A stretch of DNA of 64,000 nt, from contig NC_081331.1 of NCBI RefSeq assembly GCF_022539665.2, forward strand, positions 2,514,501 to 2,578,500, in the 5' to 3' direction. The translations under genes and the position numbers were made by a program. Shown here one piece after another: positions 1 through 12,010 of this stretch; position 1 is the first letter of the stretch; every line of letters begins with the position of its first letter. The notes under the pieces are model-generated. The model was not told the DNA's origin, did no database searches, and saw only the letters and a program-made list of their open reading frames with translations. Source of the stretch: Daphnia carinata. Lineage: Eukaryota > Arthropoda > Branchiopoda > Diplostraca > Daphniidae.

Positions 1-539
1 CGATACGTTTGCACTTGACCATCCGGAACCAGGTCCAGATCCCGCTTAGAGGATGGGCACACAAAAGGGGAGGAGTCATGTCTTTCGGATTGGTCTTTTA
101 TTTTCTATTGTTATTTCGAAAAAAAGAATGTCGCCATTGTCTACAGCTAATATAAAACCTTTGGATATATTTATTCGGTGGTCAGTTCCAATTGATCGGC
201 ATTCGCCTATCACGTCGACCACACGTTGCAATCATTGTTTTTTTTCCTGTAACAAGCAACCAACTGTGTCAACAGTTGCTGGAAATACTATGACCCGGCG
301 TTTCATGACAAATTCCAATTGAAACAATTCGAATGCAAATAAAGCAGTTTTCTAAAAGTACAGGTTGAAAAGAAGGAAAAATCCTTTTTACTTCCAAAGC
401 CGTAAATTAAACGAATTTCAGGCAATCAAGACTTGGCTAAATAAAAGCAATGTCTTACTGCAATACGAGAAATCAGTTTTCTATCGACATCCTGCAGTAA
501 CAAACTAATTGAAGAAAATAACTGTAAAAATTAAGCTTC

Positions 540-987
540 TTCCTGTCATTAGGGCCCTATTACTATTACTGATAAAACAAAGAGATAAGAATATGGTTGC
601 AATGTAAGAATTTGTGAACACACTTCTGATTATAACGGATCGGCTAAACAGCACTAGTCGGAAATCCAGTGAAAGTCTGGAAACTAATCTCTTCGACAAA
701 TCGAATACGAAAAAAACAATAACAACGAGGAAAACAGTAACTTGGAACTGTTTTACAGCGAATAGCCAGACATAAGAAAACTGTATAAGTTAACGTGAGA
801 ATCTTACCCCAGTATTGCAGCCCACGTCTAGGCATAGTAGAGGCTGATGAGATGAGAAATATTCACAGAAATTCCCCTCGAATACCGCCAAACGATTCTC
901 GGGTGGATTAAACTTATAATAAGTGATAAAGTTCCCAAATTGGGCAGCACCTGGTTCGAACTCGTCGTTTTTCTTTTCTGGTTCCAT
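540..987 (-). pseudogene. BCDIN3D-like RNA 5'-monophosphate methyltransferase, apparently decaying or partial
   Basis: Exon 1 (987-808, 60 codons) encodes EPGAAQFGNFITYYKF, NPPENRL and LCLDVGCNTG. These match the N-terminal signature and SAM-binding motif I of the BCDIN3D/Bin3 family, which methylates 5'-monophosphates of RNA. A donor (GTAAGA) follows directly. A second block (about 702-540) reads DLSKRL, then FRL, CC..ADP, then VIIRS in three different frames. It resembles the family's motif II region (FRLL-CC-D-DP-LI-RA) but with a +1 and a -1 shift, and no AG acceptor precedes DLSK. The rest of the catalytic domain is not found between here and the left edge. The start chosen is the Met just before EPEKK; an open frame extends upstream to 1107 without an ATG. 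It shares a promoter region with SLC66A2. Alternatives are a real gene with exons beyond the edge, or sequence errors. Confidence 0.55.
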
Positions 988-2663
<1,676 letters not shown>

Positions 2664-3322
2664 AAGGCCATGAACGGTACAATGCATTTTTACCTGAATT
2701 CCCTTTCAATGTCTAAATTTCATTAATCTTAAATCTTCCATTTAAACTAAGTGTCTTCGTACAAACTTTAATGTTTTGTTTGGCCAATAATTAGTTGACA
2801 TAGACTGGTGCCTACTACTCTAGTCGGTATTGTGCTTCTCGTTGTGTCCTTATACTTTCCACATTTGGAAATCAGCCATCGAAATCATTTCGATATGAAA
2901 TACTTTTCAGTGTTCAGTATAACTGTATGTCTTTTTATACTGTATGTTTCATACAGGTTACAAAAATAAACTTATGGACGTTGCATCTAAACGGACGGGT
3001 AGATCATGTACGTTAAATCGAAAACAACGATGTTAATAGGAACCATATTTACTTTTGTAACCTTTTTTCCTTTGTACATTCACGGATAAACAATGCACAC
3101 TTCTTTCGTCTTTGAATCACACGTCACGTTAATTAGTCAAAATACGCGTCTGATTCTACCAATCGCTTATCGTCGAAATTCTGTACAGTGCAAGGGTAAG
3201 AACTTATGTTACTAAACCCTTTGGCGTTTGCGGTCTCGAAAAATTTAATTTTGGTCGAAACGTTTCGGAATAAATTACGGGCAGATCTGGCGGAGATTTT
3301 ACGAATAAAGGAACTTTTCCCA
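2664..3322. other. Spacer between convergent genes
   Basis: This stretch holds the 3' UTR of SLC66A2 (AATAAA at 2965) and presumably that of the minus-strand M28 peptidase. No coding potential or RNA gene was seen. Confidence 0.6.
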
Positions 3323-6006
3323 CTAACTTGAATAAGTAATGAAACGGATGACGGCTAAAGTAATCACGTAAAGAGATGGAAGCAAAGATGATGCGAAGAG
3401 ATGAGACCCAGAAGAAGTTGATTGCTTTGCATTTGCCCGTCGGCGAAGCTTATTTGTCTCTAGTGGCTGAGACTGGAATAGGCACTGTGATTCGCTTAGG
3501 CTTACCTAATAAATGAATGTTTACATAAGCTACATATGTATTACAATATACAAAGCTGTGAATTACCATGCTATCAATCAGGGCCTGACATGTCTTCAGT
3601 AAGAACCGGACATCGGCAAATTTTGAATCGTCATTTGCGGAAGACGAATCGCCTGTGGCAAAAGTATTTTTTATTAGAAAACGTTTTCTTTCGTAATTTT
3701 TGTATACTAGTATTACATTCTTGGTGATAGCATTCTTGCATAACCCCACGGTAAGGAGCTAAAAAAACAAATAAAAGTATTTATGAAGTGTCATGTTCAA
3801 AGATATTTAATTTAACGTTATCAGCACACGATACAGTTTTACTGGATGTGCTAAAGTGGAATTTTCTTGTTCGTTAAGCATACCTGTGTCTGTGATGAGA
3901 ACTGCTGGGAAAGATTGCGGGTAATCCTCGATATTGTGGTACCAAAATCGACTGAGACATTCAATGTTGAGGTTTAAATTAATGTATAAATTATTAAGAC
4001 AGAAATGCAATCATAAAATATTACCTATGGTCGCTCCGCAACAGATCAATCCAAGCAGTCAAACGTTCCAATTGGTCGCCGACCTCGGCGTCCAAATCCA
4101 TACGCACTTTCTTCAGCCGATACTTGCTACTACCTGATTTCACCGTCTCAACAGCTTTATCTGCAATCAGAATGTTTAAAATATGAAATCACCGTCTAAA
4201 TAAATCAATTAGCATTAATAATAAAGAAATAACAAACCTGCTGTTTTCATGATGGTTATTTCTCTATTGTCAATGCGAAACGTCCTTGGGTTTCGGTCAA
4301 CAGTATTATCTTTCTGAGATTTTTTCTTGTTTGGTGGTTTCCCATCGTTTTTCCAGTTATAAGCTAAAGTATCAGCCAGTGTGGCATCTACATTTTTTCT
4401 ATAAAGCATTGCCAAAAAGTCTCCTGTACTGTTTTCTGCCTGTCATTTTAAGAAAAGCCTTTAAAATAAACTTTCTTTTGTTAATTATAGCACTTTGCAA
4501 ACGTCAGTGGGAGGTACCTGTATATCTTCCCAGAATAACGGTAGGGCCGTTTGCCATTCAGGCGAAAGAGTTTGAGAAAATTGCGTTTCGTTATAATTCA
4601 TGATCGTATCAAGGACATACGCTCCCTTCAATTTGGCGCCGTGTGGATGCAGGATTTGTCGAATGAGAAAATCGCGCACGAAGAAAATACTTCCCAAGCA
4701 ACCGACCTCTTCCAAATCAAATGCTACAAAGATAATGCTATGCTTGGGGCGACAACCTCCTTCCGTCATGGCTCTTGCAACCTAATAATATTAGCGTGTT
4801 ACTCATCGTTAAAAAAAAAAGCGCATTCAGCAAGTACAGAAGGAACATCACCTCCAGGACAGCAGTGACCCCACTACCGTTATCATCCATTCCGCCTGAG
4901 AAAGGTACCGTATCCCAGTGTGCTCCAATCACCAACACTTCATCTTCTTTAGTACCCCAAAGCTCTCCAGGTAAAATGCCGATCACATTAGTCCCAGTTG
5001 GAACGTCTTCTTCACTGCCTTCCGGAAACTATGCAACGGAATGGCCAAAAGAAAGTATGTCACACGAAGAAAGTGGTTGATAGCGCTTTTGTCCATAGAA
5101 AGCTTAATCCGTACCAATGCAGCGAATTCTATGGGGTGGAATATTTGATTGCCTGTGACAAGTCCAAAAGAGCGCATCTTATGCGTGAGATACTGCACGA
5201 CGTTGGCTCGTATTGTCTCATTATTGAGAAAATTGCGCGCTGTACTGAATACGGTTGTAATCATGGTGGTAATATGCTCCTCATCTGCATTCAAAAGGTT
5301 CATTTCGTTGCGTGCCGAGCGCAAACGACGCCGCTGCCTTTGGTCCTCGTCAAGTGAATCGACATCTTCAAAATGATATTCTTCATCGTGGAAAAACAGC
5401 CTGCTATCATTTGATAGTTGAATAAAGCTTGACACTGTTGAGTTGATTATCGTTGACGCAGTTGGAATTTCAGTTGTGTTTTGGTCATCCGTAAAGTACG
5501 CAGGAAGTATTGCGCTATTGTTATCAGTAGTCGTTACTACTTGGATGTTGCGTAATTCTCGCGGTCTTGCCACTTCCACTGTTGTTGATCCATCTGCAAT
5601 AAGGCAAAATGTTTGACTATTTTGTTGTAAAGGATGGAATTAGAAATATCTTACTAAATAGCCCTGGGAAGATAAGTATTTGCTCGCCCTGTTGGGGAAT
5701 TCTGCCCATGCTAAAGAACATCCTGGTCCATTGTTCCATGAGTTTCCGGTCATTTTCTTTCTCTTCTTCACTCGTTTGCTGAGTTGTATTGCTAACATCA
5801 ATTTCTGTCTCCAGAGGCATGTCTAAAGAAGCATGACCAATCACGTTTTTTTCCTGGTGGCAATGGCTCACTAGACAAGCAAAATATAGAAAAACTTAGA
5901 TTTGTTGAATTTCTTTAGAGAAAGTGAAACGATGACTTTGCTATCTCGTAATTTTTTATTACTCACCCACGACTAGGCTCACGAGCAGAACTATAACGAT
6001 TTTCAT
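3323..6006 (-). CDS. Secreted or GPI-anchored M28-family zinc peptidase
   Basis: Ten exons (6006-5967, 5870-5655, 5593-5115, 5028-4852, 4781-4518, 4439-4238, 4160-4025, 3951-3884, 3652-3567, 3472-3323) close in phase to 605 residues. Residues 1-13 (MKIVIVLLVSLVV) begin a signal peptide. A Thr/Ser- and Arg-rich N-terminal region precedes the peptidase domain from about residue 260. The M28 metal set is complete: GAHWDT (His282, catalytic Asp284), MDDNGSG (Asp294), LEEVG (Glu328/Glu329), LDT (Asp362) and SDH (His504). Such enzymes are aminopeptidase- or carboxypeptidase-like exopeptidases. The tail after residue 572 is small/polar (KQSTSSGS) followed by a hydrophobic stretch (SLYVITLAVIRF) that ends the protein, which looks like a GPI-attachment signal; this depends on the last splice, which I inferred. 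Substrate and subfamily are not assigned. Confidence 0.9.
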
Positions 6007-8212
6007 AGTTCCGTTTTGTTTCACTCTGACAAAATGTGGTTGGGTTGCGTTGCTGTCCAACGCAAAGTAGACCCCCTAAGGAACAATGTCACATTGTAAT
6101 TATTAACTTTACAAAATGGTATCAGTGCGCGAGCTTAAGGCAACATGCACTAAACAATTCAAAATATGAGCGGCAAAATTTATTCCAAGATGATAAAGCA
6201 GAGCTTTGCACGAATGAACAATTTGGTCCCAATACATAAAAAAAACAATCGTGAGGATAAACGAGCAATGGGGAAATTTAGGTCATCGTATCCTATTGGG
6301 AGAACTCGCTCTCATCCTGACTTGCATAACAAAAATGAATCAAAAATATGTTTTTTTGTGTGTCTACGTTGCTAATACGATCATAAATATCTTTTTGGAC
6401 TGTTACACAAGTAGAACGTAATTTCCTCCCCCTTTTAATAACAGACATTTTCTTAAAAGTTTGTTTCAATTTCGTCCTGATCGTCATTGGCAATGTCCTC
6501 TAAACAGTTCTGAACGGTAGGAGGTTCCGCTCTGTTGGCGGAAAAGACGTAATGATGCAAAAAAAACAAACAAACATCATCTCATACATACTTGATGCGG
6601 TTGAAATTTTACCGGGAGTTCGTTTGTATTCATCGTTTTTCGTTCCTACTGTTTGACTATTTCAACTTGGATCTAGCACAATAACACCGTCTGCACCTTT
6701 GATTCAGAAGTGAAATCGATGGGCGGACTTAATTATTCATTCGTGAAAGCGTGACAGTTTTTTTTGCTAGTCCTCTAGATGAAAACGTTTCGCTCGAGCA
6801 GACATTATCGATGGAGAAAATGAAGCATAACAAAAGCATGGGTGTAAAGCTAGTGTTCTTTTGTTCTCGGTGTGAATGACACAGTGGGAAAAAATGAAAG
6901 GTGAAATTTTCTGCTTTATGACTAGCGTCAAGTAGAAATTAGAGTGTATAGGCAACTTACTAGGATGACGATATCCTTGCGTAAATTATGATGACACTGC
7001 ACGTATTCGTCTGCCTTGCATGTATCACGCAATACGCAATTACTCTGATTGTCTTAAAACCTACTTACGGAACACTGTGCTGGAAATTGCTAGTAAAGGT
7101 CGTCTTTGAGAATTTCGTCTTCGACTGTGTTCTGACAACACAATCGGAGAGTATAAATGAAAGAGAAAGGAGCAGTAGTGGACGTCTTGAAATTCAAACG
7201 TGGACTGTGATCCAGTGAGCTCTACCTGTCCTCTTTATAGACGGGGGCCTAAGCCCTCCCCATAAGGGCACGCAGCTTTCAGAACGACGAGACCGTGTAG
7301 TCACAACTTTCTCCATTTACAAACATCCGTCTCTCGGCAATTTGAAATGAAAAAAAAAAAAATAACGTACACCTGCCTCAGACAAAAATGGGATATATCT
7401 CTTATTGGGTTTCACGTTCAGTTGGCGCTATCGATTTTCCCGTGAATAAACAACTGGATTGAAGGTCTAGTCGGGACTGAAGAACTCCGCAAATATCGAT
7501 CTATCAGTTGTCAGCGAAATGGGAAGTAATTACTAAATTGTCCAGAAGGATGAGCTTACGCACACGAACGAACGATTGTAAACATATGATTTCGGTTTTT
7601 TTCTCAACATGATAGAGGCACGTATTGAAGCGATGGGGAAAGCACAACAAACAAATGAGTCAATGCAAACACACTTCATTGTCAGTACTCGGGTCGGTGT
7701 AGCGTTAAGAGTTAAAAAAAAAAAAAAACCCGGCGTTGGGGAGAAAGTGATGTGCGGAAAGACTACTTTCATTAAAAACCCATACGAAATATCCGTGAAA
7801 GAAAAGAAGTACATTTTCTACTCGTTCAAGTGAAATGCATTTCTTTTCTCTTGGAAAGTAAAAGAAACAATGATAAGAACATCTGGTTCGGGTGAGAAAA
7901 ACTAAAATGCATGTAGTGATTAGGAGCGTCAACCAAATAAACTGTCGGTTTCTATCGTGACGAACGGCTGCTCTCAATGCGGGATGAATCGAAAAAAGGC
8001 GGAAGTGAAAAGGCAAAAGTTTCCCACCCACCCGACCCCTATCGGGAAAACACACAGATGCGCCTACAGCTTTAGCGAGCGTTCATCTGAAGTGGGTCAT
8101 CGCCATAGGCCGTTTTCAACTTGGAGGATCGGGCTCTTGCGTTCCAGCAGAACTGATACCTGCCAGAGGTAGACGAGTACGGGTTGTGGTAGTCTAATGA
8201 GCGAGTGAAAGA
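6007..8212. other. Intergenic region, no gene seen
   Basis: This is 2.2 kb between the divergent M28 peptidase and the sulfotransferase gene. It is AT-rich with A-runs (for example 7349-7360 and 7716-7729). The open frames are short, use non-ATG starts or have low-complexity translations, and none resembles a family I know. It presumably carries both promoters. Confidence 0.5.
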
Positions 8213-9589
8213 ATGATGACGAAGAAATGGATGGTATTTCTTACCATTCTAGTGTCTTTGGTTCTTGGATGGCATTACTATTCGTGCAGTGGGAGTTGTG
8301 TTTTCGGTCTTTCCCATCATTCAGACAAACCACCAAATGTAAAAGAGGTATTGTTTTTTTTCCGAGTGCCCAAAACTGGTAGCGAGATGACAGTTTTGCT
8401 ATTACAATGGCTACAAGGCGTCAATAGCTTCCACCACATACGGTTGCAAAATACCGTGAACCGACGCCTCGATACGTTTGAGCAGGTAGAGCGTTACATT
8501 TGTACAAAAATTTACGACCACGAACTAGTCGAGTTGCTTGAGTGACTTCTTAACAGTATCTCAATAGTTCCCGAAAGAAATTACTTATCTATTTCCATCG
8601 CAAATTTTAGGTGAATTTACGAGAAGAAATTTTGGGCGTCTTAAGTGCTAGTGAGGGGTTACCTGTAGCTTTCGATCGCCATGTGTATTTTACTGACTTG
8701 GAGCGTCTGCTCTATCAAAGGACATCCGCAGCAATGAAGGTAAACTATTTCAGCAGCCTACGTGACCCTGTCGACCGCATCGTGTCCCAATTTTACTACC
8801 GACGAGCTACTCCAAGACCGAATATCAAACTCCCTCCTCACGTATCGACTCGAATACCCACATCATGTAGGTTACCGCTAACCCATATATCCTAATCTCC
8901 CAATAACGTTCTTGGATTTGACTTGATCGATGACCGACTTGAACCCACTGGAAACTATGTTTTAAATAATTGCTCGTCAACACGCAGATAAATTTCAAAC
9001 AATGGAGGAGTGTTTAGAAGCAGCCGAACCAGAGTGCTCGTTCGTGACGGGTCAACACTACGACCTGCAAATTCCTTATTTTTGCGGTCACGATGAACAC
9101 TGCACGTAAGTCTAAACTTATCCATTAAAAGATAGATTTTAAAATTCATACCTTCTATCCATCATGGAACGGAAATTCCTGGCTGAAAATTTAGGCAGCT
9201 GAATAATGCACGGGCGCTGGAACAGGCCAAGACTAACGTGGAACTCCACTTTCGCGTCGTCGGTGTTCTCGAGCAACTAAACTGCACCCTCCATGTGGCT
9301 GAGCAAAGGATAGCAACTTTCTTTGGCGGCGTCCAAAAGTTGTATTTCAAAGAACTTCTGGGTAAGGCAAATAAACGAAGGAAAAACTGCACTTTTTTGT
9401 TGTTTTAGATAATAACACTTACGTTTTTTTCTAGAACCACGGAAAAACAAGAATCAGGGGCGGCCAAAGCAACTCCGGGAGGACTTACAAATGGTTCTGC
9501 GAAAAAACTTGACAATGGAATACATGTTTTATTCTTTTGTGAAACGGAGGCTTCTTGAGCAATGCGGAGAAAACCAAACGAAAAACTAA
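8213..9589 (+). CDS. Uronosyl 2-O-sulfotransferase family protein (HS2ST/UST/pipe type)
   Basis: Five exons (8213-8485, 8611-8866, 8988-9105, 9195-9361, 9435-9589) give 322 residues in perfect phase. It is a type II Golgi membrane protein with a short cytoplasmic tail, a helix at about residues 6-20 (WMVFLTILVSLVLGW) and then a lumenal domain. The PAPS 5'-phosphosulfate loop is FFFRVPKTGSEM (48-59) and the 3'-phosphate motif is FSSLRDPVDRIVSQ (138-151). FDRHVYF carries a His (115) matching the catalytic His of HS2ST; the second His of HS2ST is Asp here. Downstream are EECLEAAEPEC and LQIPYFCGHDEHC, both typical of the family. The enzyme should sulfate the 2-O position of hexuronic acid in heparan or chondroitin/dermatan sulfate. 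Subfamily (HS2ST, UST or pipe) cannot be fixed by eye. Its stop is 153 bp from the convergent neighbour's stop. Confidence 0.9.
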
Positions 9590-9742
9590 ACAAATGAACG
9601 AGCAATCCGAACGAACGAAAAAAAAAAGAAAAATTCTAATCTAGTCATTATGCATTTATCGTCCAAGTTGATCATGCACTTTTTAACGAGATCTCGAGTA
9701 CACTTAAATATCGTTCCAAACCGTGTTTTATTTTTTCCCAAA

Positions 9743-11377
9743 TCACGGAGCTTTGGGACTAGCAAGTTTTTTATTTTTTGCTGCTTCAATGAACTTTTCC
9801 ACCAAAGATTGGACACAAAATGGGTCTTTCTTTTTACTACTTCTTTTAGATTCGGCTGGTTTTGCAGTGGCGGCTTTGGGGGGCTTACTAGTTTTACTAG
9901 GACGAAGAGTACTAGCGGTGGCTTTAACAGCTTTTGCAGAAGATTGAGGTTTGGGTGTTACTGATGGGACAGGGGTGGCCGGATGTATAGTGAAAACATG
10001 GTTTCCTTCATCGTTTACTTCAACAGCGATGGCTGGTTGGGGGACTAGTGGTTGTGGGATGGGAGTTGAAGGGGATATGCCTTCACTTGAACTTGAGGCG
10101 CTACGACTGACTCGGGTTTTCGCTACTGCAGGCGTTCGAGGTTTCTTCGCACGCACGGACGATTTTTTAACAGGGAGTTCGATATTTCGCCATGCAGCTA
10201 TGGATTCAGGTGTCGAATTTGATGTTTTTGTCTGTTTAGTCCGAGATTCGTTTGAACTAATGTCTTCCACTACTCTCTTAGTTGGCTGACGGACTGGTGT
10301 TGAAGTTTCCGGCAATTGTAGGGCTATCGGTTCTGCAGAAAAAGTGGCTTGTTGAACATCGATAAACTCAGTAGTCATAGATGCTGTTTCTTCCGTCACG
10401 GGAGAGTTGTATGAAGGTGTTGGGGCTTCTGTTACTTCATCCAAAAAAGAACACAATGACTCAATATACGAGTCATTGCTTTCTGATGGCTGACTTCCTA
10501 CAGCATCCAATATGTCAGACAGAGTAGGGCTAGGACTAGGGGGCAGTTCAGAAGCAGGTGTTAATTTTGCAGACTTGTCCATCACCCTCTCAACTTCTCT
10601 GTCATTGAAACTAATGATGGAAGATGCTGGGCTTGATTGAGATGATGAGATTGGGGTCATCCAATCAAAAACATTATTTTGCTTTGGAGCCATGGCTTTA
10701 GGTTGGTAAACTGTATATTGACTTGATGGCCAGATGAAAGGTTTGCTGCTGATGGATGGAGGTGGGGTGGCAACATTGCTTGAAACACTGCTCATGGTAC
10801 TTGCATGTGATGTCCAGGATGAAACTAAAATAGATTAAGCATATTATATTATGGTGAGACTATTTCAGCATTTAAGATTCTATTTCGTTTAACTAAATGT
10901 CTTGAAGCTTTATTACAACTATTTAGTAAGCTTATTTAAGTCTAACCTGAGCATGTTGACGTCATGGACTCTGTATCCATGCTTCTTGTTTTGAATTTCG
11001 AGTTTGCAGCTGGTTCGGGAACTGCAGCATGTGATACAACTAACGGGCACACATCCTGAGAAAACAATGGAAATGGGCACTGGAAAACAGATAAACTTTA
11101 GTAAAAATACACATATAACCCAAAATAAGAAAACTAACAGAAGCATTTTCACAAAAAACAGCAGCTTGCTCCAGATTTATTTGGTAGAGCTTCACTGACG
11201 AACGAATTCCACCGGCAGCACACGAGGGACACTCAGCCGGCGGTGAGCCAACCTACAATACATTCACAATCGTTATTGAAAATGTTACCAAATCGAATGC
11301 AGTACAAATAGTGATTGGAAAATCATTGAGCAAAGAAAAAGAAATACAGATAAAAATTGACACACATTTCCCGCCAT
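9743..11377 (-). CDS. Ser/Pro/Lys-rich protein with a USPL1-like N-terminal zinc module
   Basis: Exons 11377-11366, 11252-11139, 11079-10947 and 10824-9743 join in phase to 446 residues. Residues 11-47 (ECPSC, KLYQINLEQAAVFCENASC, PFPL) reproduce the C-x2-C ... C-x4-C zinc module found at the start of USPL1 (CPAC ... YRISFQESIFLCEDLQCIYPL in human), a SUMO isopeptidase of Cajal bodies. Putative ligands are Cys12, Cys15, Cys38 and Cys43. No USPL1 cysteine-protease domain follows. The remainder is Ser/Thr/Pro-rich, turning Lys/Pro/Ala-rich after about residue 280 (AKKPRTPAVAK, KRSSKKKDP), and ends with a short amphipathic stretch (VQSLVEKFIEAAKNKK). The 12-nt first exon (MAGN) is inferred from phase and a good Kozak context. 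Nuclear location and a chromatin or SUMO role are inference. Confidence 0.75.
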
Positions 11378-12010
11378 TAGAGGACCCGAACTGTGCCGTT
11401 TACAGCCGGCCGCCAAGCATCAGACGACTTATTCACAAACGAAAATCAACGTATTTGGGTTCAGGAATGTCATGTTGCCAATTTGACAATATTCAACCTT
11501 GACTGTCATTTGGTTTTCTATGGTTTTCTTTTTTTAAATATGAATAATATGATCGATAATTCAAACGGAAATTAATGCTATCTCAAATTAATCATCTCTA
11601 TCTTTCAACCAACAGATTATTTAGTAATTTCATTTTTGACGGCGATGTCAAATTAGGCCAGGAATTTGTGCAGAAATCCTTCGCGAATGTTCTTTGGAAC
11701 GGCCCAACCCCCTCACGAACCCTTATTTTGGTATTAAAACGCTTTTCTAAATATTTAGAAATCTGATATAATGGTCGGAAAGACGTAAAATATGGGCCAA
11801 AATGGTGTATTTTTGTTCACGAAGATGATAGCAAGCGCGTTTACTATGCCAACAGAAGATCAAATTAATTACTCAGGAAGTTGACAAGAACGAAAGTAGC
11901 CAAACGTTAATTCGCATAGCAGAAGCGTGAATGATTGAAGCCATTGTATTATTAGTTAACGCTCGCCATGGAGTACCAGAACACAAGTATGAAGGAACAC
12001 CATCGCTTCT
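11378..12010. other. Spacer upstream of the zinc-module gene and downstream of CCT3
   Basis: AT-rich. It holds the promoter of the minus-strand zinc-module gene and the CCT3 3' UTR. Open frames at 11393-11766 show no recognisable domains. Confidence 0.5.
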
